The position numbers and the translations under genes were made by a program. The notes beneath the pieces are model-generated. The model was not told the origin of the DNA and searched no databases. It worked only from the letters and a program-made list of their open reading frames with translations. 64,000 nucleotides of DNA from Mesorhizobium sp. B4-1-4 (lineage in GTDB: Bacteria > Pseudomonadota > Alphaproteobacteria > Rhizobiales > Rhizobiaceae), in assembly GCF_006439395.2 (NCBI RefSeq), contig NZ_CP083950.1, positions 2,480,001 to 2,544,000 of the forward strand. The letters run 5' to 3'. Positions 11,294-20,066 of this stretch are shown piece by piece; positions within the stretch are counted from its first letter, which is position 1; each line of letters opens with the position of its first letter.

Positions 11294-12744
11294 GCGGCAC
11301 GCTCCCGCAGGGCGGCGCGGACTTCCTCGTGATCGGAAAAATGCAGGGTCTCGGAGCCGATCGTCTGGCCTTCCTCATGGCCCTTGCCGGCCACGATCAG
11401 CGTGTCGCCGGCATGAAGCATGCCGACAGCCTCGTGGATCGCCTGGCGTCGGTCGCCGATCTCGATGGCGCCGGGTGCGGCGGCAAGAATGGCGGCGCGG
11501 ATCGTCTCGGGCACTTCCGAGCGCGGATTGTCGTCGGTGACGATGACGACATCGGCAAGCCGGGTCGCGATCTCGCCCATGATCGGCCTTTTTCCCCGGT
11601 CACGGTCACCGCCGCAACCGAACACGACCATGACGCGGCCCGTCGTGAACGGCCTTACCGAGGCCAGCACGTTTTCCAGCGCATCGGGCTTGTGGGCATA
11701 GTCGACATAGACTGGTGCGCCGCTGGCAGTGGTTCCGACGAGGTCGAGGCGGCCAGGCGCGCCCTTCAGTTTTTCCAAGCCCATCAAGGCTTTGGCGATG
11801 GGTGTTCCGGTGGAAATGGCGAGCCCCGCCGAAACCAGTGCGTTCGCGATCTGGAAATCGCCAGCCAGCGGCAGGTCGATCTCGTGAATCACGCCGTCGG
11901 CCTCCACCTCGGCGCGTTGGCGGTGGCGCTCATGCTCGACCCGCTTCAGTTTCAGGAAATCGCCGTGGCGGCCAACCGTCAGCACCTGGAGCCCGGCGGC
12001 CCGCGCCGCCTGGATTGTCGGCGCCGACCACGGATCGTCGGCGAAAATGACCGCCGGCGCACCTTTCGGCAGCAGCGTGTCGAACAGGCGCAGTTTGGCG
12101 CGATGATAGTCCTCGACCGTCGGATGGTAATCCATGTGGTCGCGGCCAAGATTGGTGAAGCCGCCGGCCGCCAATTTCACGCCGTCGAGGCGGCGCTGGT
12201 CGAGCCCATGACTGGAGGCTTCCATCGAGGCATGGGTGACGCCGGCATCGGCCAATTCCCTCAGCAGTTGATGCAGGGCGACCGGGTCGGGTGTCGTCAG
12301 TGAGCCATACTCGTTGCGGCCGGGCGCCACCACGCCGGTGGTGCCGATCGAAGCGGCGGCATACCCCGCCTGCTCCCAGATCTGCCTGGTGAAGGCGGCG
12401 ACCGAGGTCTTGCCGCTGGTGCCGGTGACGGCGACCATGGTCTGCGGCTGCTTGCCGAAATAGCTGGAGGCACTGAGCGCCAGTGCCAGGCGCGGATCGT
12501 CGACCACCAGCACCGGAACCGGCAGTCCGGCAACGGAACTGCCTTTGCTTGTCACGATCGCAAGCGCGCCGCGGCTTGCCGCGTCGGCAGCGTAGGCCGC
12601 ACCGTCCGCTTTGGTGCCGGCGAGCGCAAAAAAGACGACGCCCGGTTTTACCTGGCGGGAATCGGACGAAATCCCGGTGACCTCCAGATCGGCGGAATCT
12701 GTTCCTTCGACTGGCAGGACACCGGCTAGATCTCTGAGCTTCAT
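11290..12744 (-). CDS. murE: UDP-MurNAc-L-Ala-D-Glu--2,6-diaminopimelate ligase
   Basis: Adds the third amino acid of the stem peptide. It has 484 residues. The P-loop is [13 protein letters not shown] and the central-domain lysine region includes [13 protein letters not shown]. The DDNPRSE motif is the DNPR signature that marks ligases using meso-diaminopimelate and not L-lysine, as expected for a Gram-negative. It lies 56 bp downstream of ftsI and overlaps murF by 4 bp. Confidence 0.97.
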   Translation of the reverse strand: MKLRDLAGVLPVEGTDSADLEVTGISSDSRQVKPGVVFFALAGTKADGAAYAADAASRGALAIVTSKGSSVAGLPVPVLVVDDPRLALALSASSYFGKQPQTMVAVTGTSGKTSVAAFTRQIWEQAGYAAASIGTTGVVAPGRNEYGSLTTPDPVALHQLLRELADAGVTHASMEASSHGLDQRRLDGVKLAAGGFTNLGRDHMDYHPTVEDYHRAKLRLFDTLLPKGAPAVIFADDPWSAPTIQAARAAGLQVLTVGRHGDFLKLKRVEHERHRQRAEVEADGVIHEIDLPLAGDFQIANALVSAGLAISTGTPIAKALMGLEKLKGAPGRLDLVGTTASGAPVYVDYAHKPDALENVLASVRPFTTGRVMVVFGCGGDRDRGKRPIMGEIATRLADVVIVTDDNPRSEVPETIRAAILAAAPGAIEIGDRRQAIHEAVGMLHAGDTLIVAGKGHEEGQTIGSETLHFSDHEEVRAALRERAA

Positions 12745-12800
12745 TGAGTTCCGTTCACCGCAATATTAAAGAGCGCGCAGTCGCCGGCGCGCCCCAAGAA

Positions 12801-14516
12801 TCACTCATAGGAAACCAGCGTTGCACCATTTTCATGGCTGAAATCGGGTTTCACGCCAAGCATGGCCGCTGAACGCCTGATAATATTGCCGGCGATAACC
12901 CCCGCATTTGCGGCCGCAACGTCTGTCATGCCAGGCTTTTCCGGGTGCGGGGCGTCGGCAATCGTAAACACCAGGTATTGCGGATCGTCCATCGGGAAGG
13001 CGGCGACGAAGGTATTGAAATTCAAGTCTTTCGAGTAACGGCCGTTGATGACCTTCTCGGCCGTTCCGGTCTTGCCGCCAACGCGGTAGCCGGGAACTCT
13101 GGCGTTTCTGGCCGAACCCTTCTCGGCGTTGAGCGAATAGAGGTAGCGCATACCTTCGACCGTCTTTTCGCTAACCACTTTCTTCGCCGCCGCCATCGCC
13201 TCCTGCTGGCTGCGGACCAGGAATGTCGGCTGCATTAGGTAGCCGCCATTCATCAACGCCGCGCAGCCTACAGCCGCCTGCAGCGGCGTCGTCGACACGC
13301 CGTGGCCGAAGGCGATGGTGAACGAATTGACCTGCTTCCAGACCTTCGGTTCGGTCGGGCGGGCGACTTCCGGCAGTTCGGTCTGCATCCTTTCCAGGAT
13401 GCCAAGGCGATGCAGGAATTCCCTGTGCGCCTCGATGCCGACCAACTCGGCCTCCCTGGCCGACCCGATGTTGGACGAATAGAGGAACACCTCCGGCAAC
13501 GACAGCACACGGTTCTTGCCGTGAAAATCGTGGATGGCCTGATGCCCGACCCGGATTGGATGCGAAGCATCGAAGCGGCTCGCCATCGTCGCCTTGCCGG
13601 AATCAAGCGCCATGGCCGATGTGAAGCTCTTGAAGGTCGAGCCCATCTCATAGAGACCCGCCGACATCCGGTTCAGCCGGTCCTTTTCCTGCGCATTGTA
13701 AGGATTGTTCGGATCAAAATCCGGCACCGATGCCATGGCTATTACTTCGCCGGTCTTGACGTTCAGCACAACGGCGCCAGCGCCGACGGCGCGATAACGT
13801 TCCAGGCCGGCGGCGATCTCGTCGCGCACCACATGCTGGACCCGCAGATCGATCGAAAGCTTTACTGGCTTGAGATCCTTGGCCACCGCCAGGCCCGACG
13901 CCTGCAGGTCGCTCAGGCCCTGCTCATCTATATATTTCTCCATGCCGGAGATGCCCTGGTTGTCGATGTTGGTCAGGCCGACGACATAGGAAGAGGTCTC
14001 GCCGCTCGGATAGAAGCGGCGCTTTTCGGTACGGAAGCCGAAGCCGGGAATGCCAAGCTGCATGATGTCGGCCTGCTGCTTGGGCGTCAGCTGCCGCTGC
14101 AGCCAGACGAAGCCGGCACCGCTCTTGAGCTTGTGGTAGGTCTGCTCGTAATCGATCTCGGGCAGCACGGTCGACAGTTTTTCGATCGCCTCGTCGGCAT
14201 CGACGATGCGGCGCGGCTCCGCGAACAGCGACGCTGTCTTGATGTCGGTCGCCAGCACTTCGCCATTGCGATCGACAATGTCGGGCCGCGAGGCTGTGAT
14301 CCGGCTCTGCGGGCCGCCCCACAGGTCGGGCGTCTGGAAGCCGAGATAGACCAGCCGCCCAGAAATGATCGAGAAAATGCCGAAGAACACCGCCATCGTC
14401 ATCACAATGCGCGCCTTGCCCTTGCCGCCGGTCGCCTTGCGGGCGCCGTCGACAACGATCGATCCATCTTCACCCGTCCTGGCGCGACGCTTCAGCAATT
14501 TGCCAATTCCGATCAT
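12801..14516 (-). CDS. ftsI: Septal peptidoglycan transpeptidase FtsI (PBP3)
   Basis: Class B penicillin-binding protein that crosslinks septal peptidoglycan with FtsW. It has 571 residues: a basic cytoplasmic tail, one membrane helix (IVMTMAVFFGIFSIISGRLV), a pedestal domain, and a transpeptidase domain. Catalytic motifs are SxxK (MGSTFKSF), SxN (YSSNIGSA) and KTG (VGGKTGTAEK). The ATG overlaps the ftsL stop by 4 bp. Identity rests on motifs and position. Confidence 0.96.
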   Translation of the reverse strand: MIGIGKLLKRRARTGEDGSIVVDGARKATGGKGKARIVMTMAVFFGIFSIISGRLVYLGFQTPDLWGGPQSRITASRPDIVDRNGEVLATDIKTASLFAEPRRIVDADEAIEKLSTVLPEIDYEQTYHKLKSGAGFVWLQRQLTPKQQADIMQLGIPGFGFRTEKRRFYPSGETSSYVVGLTNIDNQGISGMEKYIDEQGLSDLQASGLAVAKDLKPVKLSIDLRVQHVVRDEIAAGLERYRAVGAGAVVLNVKTGEVIAMASVPDFDPNNPYNAQEKDRLNRMSAGLYEMGSTFKSFTSAMALDSGKATMASRFDASHPIRVGHQAIHDFHGKNRVLSLPEVFLYSSNIGSAREAELVGIEAHREFLHRLGILERMQTELPEVARPTEPKVWKQVNSFTIAFGHGVSTTPLQAAVGCAALMNGGYLMQPTFLVRSQQEAMAAAKKVVSEKTVEGMRYLYSLNAEKGSARNARVPGYRVGGKTGTAEKVINGRYSKDLNFNTFVAAFPMDDPQYLVFTIADAPHPEKPGMTDVAAANAGVIAGNIIRRSAAMLGVKPDFSHENGATLVSYE

Positions 14517-14908
14517 TGGGCGATGCCTCCGGTCACGACGGGGTCCTTGCCGCCCGAGGGCGCCTTGTCGGAATTGTCGGCCATGGTGCCCTGGCGTCCG
14601 TTCAGGATGTCCTGAATGTCCAGGGCCTTCGCCGGTAGATCGCTCAAGCCCACGATCTGGCGCCCGCTGACCGGCTCGAGTGCGAGTTGCGACTTGTATA
14701 GTTCGGTCAGCTTCTGCAGCCGCGACGGTTGGGTGAGCAGGCTCCAGTCGGCCTTGAGCAGGTCGATCGTCTCCTCCTCGTAACGGATCTGGGTATGGAT
14801 CTTCTGCACTGCCGCCAACTGGTCCTCGGCCTCGCGCTTGGTTTTGTAGGTCAGGGCCGCAGCCGAAACCATGACGGCGATCAGGACAATGTCGCTGGTA
14901 CGGAACAC
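14513..14908 (-). CDS. ftsL: Cell division protein FtsL
   Basis: Small bitopic divisome protein that acts with FtsB and FtsQ. It has 131 residues from the GTG at 14908, which has GGGAGAGG about 8 bp upstream and lies 4 bp past the rsmH stop. A longer reading from 15010 would run back into rsmH. The N-terminal helix TSDIVLIAVMVSAAALTY is followed by a coiled-coil segment (KREAEDQLAAVQKIHTQIRY) and RLQKLTELY. FtsL sequences are poorly conserved; the call rests mainly on topology and position between rsmH and ftsI. Confidence 0.88.
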   Translation of the reverse strand: MFRTSDIVLIAVMVSAAALTYKTKREAEDQLAAVQKIHTQIRYEEETIDLLKADWSLLTQPSRLQKLTELYKSQLALEPVSGRQIVGLSDLPAKALDIQDILNGRQGTMADNSDKAPSGGKDPVVTGGIAQ

Positions 14909-14912
14909 GTGC

Positions 14913-15929
14913 TTACCTCTCCCCCGGTCGGTCGATACCGGGAAGTTTTGGAAGGCCGAAGATCGAAAAATCGCCGGCGCGCGCCGGAGCCTCGGTGCGG
15001 ATCGCCGCACGCAGCCTGGCCGAGCGGGCGCGCGGATTGGCCGCGATCTCGGCGTCGCCGGGCGTCACGCCGGCGCCGGTCTTACGGAAGGTGGCACTGC
15101 GCGCCTGTGCCTCGGGCATGTGGCGCGAGCCGCTGGCGGCATCGGCGCGGTCGGCGATGAAGCGCTTGACGATGCGGTCTTCCAGCGAATGGAACGTCAC
15201 CACGACAAGGCGTCCGCCCGGTTTCAACGCGCGTTCGGCCGCGAACAGGGCCTTGGCCAGTTCGCCAAGCTCGTCATTGACGAAGATGCGCAGCGCCTGG
15301 AAGACGCGGGTGGCGGGATGGATCTTGTCCTTCGGTGCGCGGCCGATATGTGTCTCGATGGCGTCAGCGAGTTCGAGCGTGCGTTCGAATGGGCGCTTTT
15401 CACGGCGTGCCTCGATCATGCGGGCGATGCGGCCGGCGTGACGCTCTTCGCCGAGGAAGCCGAAGATACGGGCGAGATCGCCCGGCTTGAAACTGTTGAC
15501 AACATCGGCGGCGCTCAAGCCCGCCTGCGCCATGCGCATGTCGAGCGGCCCGTCGGTGCGGAAGGAAAATCCGCGTTCGGCCTGGTCGAGTTGCATGGAG
15601 GACACGCCAATGTCGAGCACGACGCCGTCGGCGCTTTCGATATGCTCGTCCAGCGTCGAGAACGGCGCCTGCACCAGCCTCAGTCGGCCGCCCGACTGCG
15701 CCTCGAGGTCGCGCCCGGCCGCGATCGCATCAGGATCGCGATCGATCGCCACCACGGAAGCGCCGGTCGCCAGGATGGCTTTGGTGTAGCCGCCGGCGCC
15801 GAACGTGCCGTCGATGATGATGTCGCCCTCCGCCGGCGCCAATGCCGCGAGCACTTCGCCAAGGAGGACCGGAATGTGGCGGGCCGATCCGCCAACGGCG
15901 TGAAGGTCATCGCCGTGGCCCGCCGTCAT
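14913..15929 (-). CDS. rsmH: 16S rRNA m4C1402 methyltransferase RsmH (MraW)
   Basis: SAM-dependent enzyme that N4-methylates C1402 of 16S rRNA in the P site. It has 338 residues from the ATG at 15929. Family motifs are [13 protein letters not shown], the SAM loop [53 protein letters not shown] and the C-terminal [11 protein letters not shown]. The frame stays open to 16595, but that extension only runs antiparallel to the mraZ reading; the ATGA overlap with the mraZ stop fixes the start. Confidence 0.96.
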   Translation of the reverse strand: MTAGHGDDLHAVGGSARHIPVLLGEVLAALAPAEGDIIIDGTFGAGGYTKAILATGASVVAIDRDPDAIAAGRDLEAQSGGRLRLVQAPFSTLDEHIESADGVVLDIGVSSMQLDQAERGFSFRTDGPLDMRMAQAGLSAADVVNSFKPGDLARIFGFLGEERHAGRIARMIEARREKRPFERTLELADAIETHIGRAPKDKIHPATRVFQALRIFVNDELGELAKALFAAERALKPGGRLVVVTFHSLEDRIVKRFIADRADAASGSRHMPEAQARSATFRKTGAGVTPGDAEIAANPRARSARLRAAIRTEAPARAGDFSIFGLPKLPGIDRPGER

Positions 15930-16399
15930 TCCGGCCGCTCCCCAGCCTTGGCCTCGTGAGCCTTCGTCCCCTGCCGAAGCTGCAAAAGCCTGGCCCGCGC
16001 CTGCGCCCCGTAGGCGGCAAGCCGTGCCGGCTCCCAGATCTGAAAGAAATTGCCACGGCCGACAAAGGCCACCTCCGCCGAGATGCCAGTGTGCTCGCGG
16101 ATGAAATCGGTCATTGTGATACGGCCATCCTGATCGAGTTTCAGGAATGCTCCGTCGCCATGGCAGAAGAACGACATGTCGTCCGCCGTCTGCAGGAAGG
16201 GGTCTTCCTGAGCGATGCGCTGCTCGTAGCGATCGAGAAGATCGAGCCCGCCGACATCCATCGCCGGCAGGTCGAGACAGCGCAATGCGTAGAGTTCCGA
16301 ATAGCCGCGCTTCTGCACGACAGCACGGAAATGCGCCGGAACGGACACCCGCCCCTTCGCATCGATCCTGCTCACCGTGTTCGACAGAAACCGGTCCAT
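15926..16399 (-). CDS. mraZ: Transcriptional regulator MraZ
   Basis: DNA-binding AbrB-fold protein that represses the dcw operon in E. coli. It has 157 residues. The first of two tandem SpoVT/AbrB-like halves is [18 protein letters not shown], the second is [20 protein letters not shown]. Starts at ATG 16399 or GTG 16402 are equally possible. It is the first gene of the cluster. About 185 bp upstream lies an array of TGGG repeats over a promoter, fitting autoregulation. Confidence 0.95.
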   Translation of the reverse strand: MDRFLSNTVSRIDAKGRVSVPAHFRAVVQKRGYSELYALRCLDLPAMDVGGLDLLDRYEQRIAQEDPFLQTADDMSFFCHGDGAFLKLDQDGRITMTDFIREHTGISAEVAFVGRGNFFQIWEPARLAAYGAQARARLLQLRQGTKAHEAKAGERPE

Positions 16400-16808
16400 C
16401 ACACGTCACAGCCGCTTGCGCCGCCGCACCCCTCTTCATCGTGTCGCACGCGCCGCCGCAGCGCGTTCCCTGCCCCGCACTCACCTCGTCCAAACAGGCA
16501 AAAACCGGCAAACGCGCAGCCGCCGCGGCTGCCCGATTGGCGTACGCTTTAACCTGACACGGAACGAAGGCTTGAGTGTTGGAATGGGATATCATGGGGC
16601 ACTATGGGCGTCAACGGGAATAAGCTTCACAAACACGCGCGCCGCGACCAATCAAAGCAGCCGCTGCGGCACGTCTCGTTTTTATGATCCATTAAGCCTA
16701 ACGAAGCGTTTAGAGCCGTCTGGCCCAACCGGACGCGCCTTGCCGCGAACGGCTGCCGGGCATAGCGTCGCTCGCGTCCGACCGGTCACCAAGAGGGGTT
16801 GAGAATCG
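16400..16808. other. Divergent control region between mraZ and the PLP enzyme
   Basis: No gene is seen in this 409-bp stretch. It holds the mra promoter and repeat array (16584-16618), giving mraZ a leader of about 180 nt. For the rightward gene a possible promoter TTGCCG-17-TAGCGT lies near 16741 and AGAGGGG precedes its ATG. The frame of rsmH stays open through the left part but shows no protein-family signal. Confidence 0.55.
16584..16618 (-). promoter_or_regulatory. mra/dcw promoter overlapped by putative MraZ-binding repeats
   Basis: Four pentamers, ATGGG at 16584, 16594 and 16604 and ACGGG at 16614, recur with an exact 10-bp period on the plus strand. On the minus strand a sigma-70-like promoter, TTGACG (16609-16614), 17-bp spacer, TATCCC (16586-16591), lies inside the array and points at mraZ. 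E. coli MraZ is known to bind direct TGGGN repeats separated by 5 bp upstream of mraZ, so this is very probably the operator. The strand on which the repeats read is noted without further claim. Confidence 0.75.
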
Positions 16809-17924
16809 ATGCCAGAATCAACGAACACACGCGCCGCGGCACTTCCTCATCTGCGCAACAGCGGGCTCGCAAAGGGCGATCCGATTCCTCTGCCGCTGAC
16901 CATGGCCGCCATCTACCACACGCCCGGCGACGCAACCGGTTATGACCAGTATGGCCGCTTCAGCAACCCGACATGGGCTGCCGTCGAGCACATGCTGTCT
17001 CATCTGGAAGGGGCGCCTTGCGTGGCCTTTCCCTCGGGGATGGCCGCGATTTGCTCGGTGTTTTTCGCGCTGCTCAAGGCTGGCGATCGTATTCTGCTGC
17101 CGTCGGACGGCTATCACACGACAAGGGCGCTGGTCGACCGTTTCCTGAAACCGTTTGGCGTCGATTACGATGTCCGCCCGACATCCACCTTCCTCGATGG
17201 AGGCTTCGACGGCTATCGACTTGCCTTCGTCGAAACCCCCGCCAATCCGGGGCTGGACATCTGCGACATAGCGGCCGTTGCCGCAGCGGCCCACAAAGCA
17301 GGTGCGCTGCTTGCGATCGACAACACCACGATGACGCCTTTTGGGCAACGACCGCTCGATCATGGCGCCGATATCGTGGTGGCCGCAGACACCAAGGCGC
17401 CCAATGGCCATTCCGACGTGCTGTTTGGCCATGTCGCCAGCCGTAATGCGGATATCATCACCGCCGTGACCGGCTGGCGCGAGGTGTCAGGTAGCATTCC
17501 CGGGCCGTTCGAAGCCTGGCTGGTGCATCGCGGCCTGGAGACGCTCGACGTACGCTTCGACCGCATGTGCTCCTCGGCGGAAGTGATCGCGCGACGGCTG
17601 CAGGGCCACAAAGCGATCAGCGGCCTGCGTTATCCCGGATTGGAAAGCGACCCGTCGCATAATCTTGCCCGCGCCCAGATGGAACGTTTCGGCTTTCTGA
17701 TCTCGTTCGAACTCGCCTCGGAGGAGAAGGCCGAGGATTTCATCAACAATTGCTGGCTAATGCAGGCGGCGACATCTTTTGGCGGCGTCCATACCTCGGC
17801 CGAACGGCGCTTGAAGCGCGGCGATGCGGTGCCGCCAGGTTTCGTCCGCGTCTCCGTCGGCTGTGAACCGGTCGAGGAACTCTGGAAGGCGATCGAGGCC
17901 TCGCTGGACGAGATCAGCGGGTGA
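16809..17924 (+). CDS. Cystathionine gamma-lyase-like PLP enzyme (Cys/Met metabolism family)
   Basis: Member of the Cys/Met metabolism PLP family (cystathionine gamma-synthase/lyase and relatives). It has 371 residues. The GYDQYGRFSNPTWAAVE segment matches the family's YxRxxNPT motif region, AFPSGMAAI is the PLP phosphate-binding region, VETPANPG and AIDNTTMTP follow, and Lys196 in ADTKAPNGHSDV is the likely Schiff-base lysine. That motif differs from the usual SxTKYxxGH. The substrate (cystathionine, cysteine or another) cannot be read from sequence. AGAGGGG precedes the ATG; it runs divergently from mraZ as a single gene. Confidence 0.85.
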   Translation: MPESTNTRAAALPHLRNSGLAKGDPIPLPLTMAAIYHTPGDATGYDQYGRFSNPTWAAVEHMLSHLEGAPCVAFPSGMAAICSVFFALLKAGDRILLPSDGYHTTRALVDRFLKPFGVDYDVRPTSTFLDGGFDGYRLAFVETPANPGLDICDIAAVAAAAHKAGALLAIDNTTMTPFGQRPLDHGADIVVAADTKAPNGHSDVLFGHVASRNADIITAVTGWREVSGSIPGPFEAWLVHRGLETLDVRFDRMCSSAEVIARRLQGHKAISGLRYPGLESDPSHNLARAQMERFGFLISFELASEEKAEDFINNCWLMQAATSFGGVHTSAERRLKRGDAVPPGFVRVSVGCEPVEELWKAIEASLDEISG

Positions 17925-17933
17925 GCGGATCCG

Positions 17934-18236
17934 TCACGACCCGAGATCGTCGGCTTCGATCTTGCGATGGCCGTGCAGCACGCGAAGAATTTCGATCGCG
18001 TCGCCGCTGACACAATAGAGAGTGAGATAGTCACCGACGACCAAATGTCGGGTGCCAGGCGCAATATCATCGCGTGGCGCGCCTGAGAATGGATAGGCGG
18101 CCAATTGTTGCCACCGTGCTTCGATGCGATCGAGCAGCCGGTCGGCTGCAGCCTCGTTATCGCGCGCAATATGCAACCAGATCGTGATCAGATCGTCTTC
18201 AGCGCGTGCGTTCCGGAGAATCGCCAGCGAATTCAT
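17934..18236 (-). CDS. RelE/ParE-family toxin
   Basis: Putative toxin of a type II toxin-antitoxin pair. It has 100 residues with the ParE look: an N-terminal helical part (ARAEDDLITIWLHIARDNEAA), PFSGAPRDDI, then the strand-rich core RHLVVGDYLTLYCV and EILRVLHGHR. In the family ParE proteins poison gyrase while RelE proteins cut mRNA; ParE is the closer likeness. Its ATG overlaps the stop of the antitoxin gene (ATGA), giving the usual antitoxin-first order. Confidence 0.87.
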   Translation of the reverse strand: MNSLAILRNARAEDDLITIWLHIARDNEAAADRLLDRIEARWQQLAAYPFSGAPRDDIAPGTRHLVVGDYLTLYCVSGDAIEILRVLHGHRKIEADDLGS

Positions 18237-18508
18237 GCTGCACTGCTAGACCGCAAGCGTCTCCGTGCCTCGGCCTTGATTTCATCCATCGATGCAAATC
18301 GTCCCGGCCCGCTGTCGATCCCTTCCTGCACCAGCTTGCGCAGTTCCTCCACCGTGTAGCCGAAGAGGTCGCGACGATCCTTCCACTGCCTGAGCGCATC
18401 GCGGATTACTTCGCTTGCCGACGCATATTCGCCAGCAGCAACGACATCATCGACAGCTGCCGCCAGTTCCGGCGAAAGCGTAATGCTACGTTTGTCGACC
18501 TGACCCAT
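18233..18508 (-). CDS. ParD-family antitoxin
   Basis: Ribbon-helix-helix antitoxin partner of the downstream ParE-like toxin. It has 91 residues from the ATG at 18508, which has AAGGAG 8 bp upstream; an earlier in-frame start at 18574 lies upstream of the promoter described at 18536-18564 and is rejected. DKRSITLSPELAAAVDDVV and SASEVIRDALRQW form the RHH DNA-binding domain, followed by a longer acidic tail that would wrap the toxin. Confidence 0.88.
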   Translation of the reverse strand: MGQVDKRSITLSPELAAAVDDVVAAGEYASASEVIRDALRQWKDRRDLFGYTVEELRKLVQEGIDSGPGRFASMDEIKAEARRRLRSSSAA

Positions 18509-18535
18509 GACTGGCTCCTTATTCCGTTCACAGGC

Positions 18536-18564
18536 ATGGTACGATTTAATCGCACCATTTTCAA
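18536..18564 (-). promoter_or_regulatory. parDE promoter with overlapping palindromic operator
   Basis: On the minus strand TTGAAA (18559-18564), a 17-bp spacer and TACCAT (18536-18541) form a sigma-70-like promoter 27 bp upstream of the antitoxin ATG. The near-perfect palindrome GGTACGATT/AATCGCACC (18538-18556) covers the spacer and -10, as expected for an RHH antitoxin operator. Confidence 0.7.
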
Positions 18565-18672
18565 GGAAAGCCATCCTGTCCTGTTGGCGGAATGGCGAGG
18601 CGGCAAAACCTGAATCGCCAGGTGCGCCGGAGAGCGCAACCTGCTGATCTCAAAGGGTTTCTCGGGGAGAAA

Positions 18673-19073
18673 CTGCCAGCCGGCCTGTAAGCCGGGTTCT
18701 GTATGGCCCTCGCCCCTTGCGGGACGAGAACGTGGCGGCCATTCATCTTGGACGCATATTGCCATGCGCCTCACGCAACCTACCCGGACGGTGAGCCGGA
18801 AACAGCCCTCGAGGGTTTCCCCCCGCACCGCCCCTATTCGGTCTTGCTCCCGGTGGGGTTTACCGTGCCGCTCCTGTTGCCAGTCGCGCGGTGGGCTCTT
18901 ACCCCACCCTTTCACCCTTGCCACGATAAATCGTGGCGGTTTGCTTTCTGTGGCACTTTCCCTGGGGTCGCCCCCGCCGGCCATTAACCGGCACCGTGTC
19001 TCCATGGAGCCCGGACTTTCCTCACCCGCGGCCTTTCGGCGCTTGCGGGTGCGGCCGCCCAGCCAGCTGGCAG
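18673..19073 (-). ncRNA. rnpB: RNase P RNA, bacterial class A
   Basis: Catalytic RNA of RNase P, which trims the 5' leaders of tRNA precursors. About 401 nt. On the minus strand the ends pair as P1 (CTGCCAGCTGGC with GCCGGCTGGCAG). The signature GAGGAAAGTCCGGGCTCC (around 19005-19025) is present, as are ACAGAAAGCAAACCGCC and the conserved ACAGAACCCGGCTTACAG near the 3' end. All open frames over this stretch are therefore spurious. Ends were set from the P1 pairing and may be off by a few bases. Confidence 0.95.
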
Positions 19074-19135
19074 GGCGTATAAAGGGGTTCAGCCGGCAAA
19101 ACGCAACCGAAAAAGCCGGTTGCGGCCAGTTCTTC

Positions 19136-19855
19136 TCATGCGGGCGCCCCAACAGCGGCCAACTGCACCTTGACCTTGCTGCAATAAGCCGCCGACACCG
19201 GGTTCATCCGGGTCGCGCCGTGGCCCGCATTGTATTTCAGGATCGTGCCGCAAGTGGTGCCGCCGCCGAGATCCCGCGCCATGGCGAGATACTTCATGCC
19301 GTATTTGATGTTGGTGTCGGGATCGAACAGCCCCTTGGCAGAGCCGTTATAGCCCATCATCCGCGCCGTTGCCGGCTTGATCTGCATCAGGCCGATCTCG
19401 CCGGCGCTGCCGACCATGTCCGGCCGGTAGTTGCTCTCGATCTTGATGACGGCTTGAGCCAGTGAAACAGGAACGCCGTAGCTCGCCGCATAGCGGGCAA
19501 CGATCGCGGAATACTGGCCGCCACTGGCCACCGCCGCGGTCGACGCAGCGACATTCCTCAGTCCGATCGATGCCGTCGTCGTCATGTCGATGGTCTTGCG
19601 GCTAGGCTTGGCCTGCCTTTTGGCTGCGGATTTTTTCGCCTTGGACCAGCTTGCCTTTTCCACCTTCGCCGAAGCCTGCTTCGTCGCCGCCTTGGTGCTC
19701 TTGCTGCTTTTGGCCGAAATGACCTTGCCCTTGGCACTCACCGCGACGAGCCCCTGATCGGCCCGTGGGCTTACCGGCGCGGCGTTCGCCGCACTGAAGG
19801 CAAAAGTCATTACGCCGGCAGCAAGAGCTGCCGTTACAACGGTCAATTTCTGCAT
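19136..19855 (-). CDS. Lytic transglycosylase (SLT domain), secreted
   Basis: Periplasmic enzyme that cleaves the MurNAc-GlcNAc bond with formation of 1,6-anhydroMurNAc. It has 239 residues from the ATG at 19855. A signal peptide (MQKLTVVTAALAAGVMTFAF, cleavage near ANAA) is followed by a lysine/serine/alanine-rich linker and a C-terminal SLT domain: Glu in AVIKIESNYRPD, GSAGEIGLMQIKPATARMMG, and KYNAGHGA. An upstream in-frame ATG at 19984 would bury the signal peptide and is rejected. It lies just past rnpB on the same strand. Confidence 0.9.
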   Translation of the reverse strand: MQKLTVVTAALAAGVMTFAFSAANAAPVSPRADQGLVAVSAKGKVISAKSSKSTKAATKQASAKVEKASWSKAKKSAAKRQAKPSRKTIDMTTTASIGLRNVAASTAAVASGGQYSAIVARYAASYGVPVSLAQAVIKIESNYRPDMVGSAGEIGLMQIKPATARMMGYNGSAKGLFDPDTNIKYGMKYLAMARDLGGGTTCGTILKYNAGHGATRMNPVSAAYCSKVKVQLAAVGAPA

Positions 19856-20066
19856 GGGATCCTGTTCTGTCTGGACCACGCGAAGATTTTCGCGCGGGAT
19901 TGCTTGATCAATATCGGAACATCCGGGGGGATACGCGTCCGACAAACTGTACGAATTGCCCTTTGAAGCCTGAATTGGCGGCAATGAAGGCGGGGCAAGT
20001 CACTTTGAGTGACAGTTTGTAACCTAACGGCGAAAAGGATTACTTGGACGGCGCCTTGACCTAGGG

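Noticed and set aside
15930..16595. An N-terminal extension of rsmH of about 220 codons
   Set aside because: It overlaps mraZ on the same strand in another frame, shows no family signal, and a correct ATG with ATGA coupling exists at 15929.
18406..19152. Open frames on both strands over 18.4-19.4 kb
   Set aside because: The stretch is RNase P RNA with clear class A signatures and a 12-bp P1 pairing; the frames have no protein-family features.
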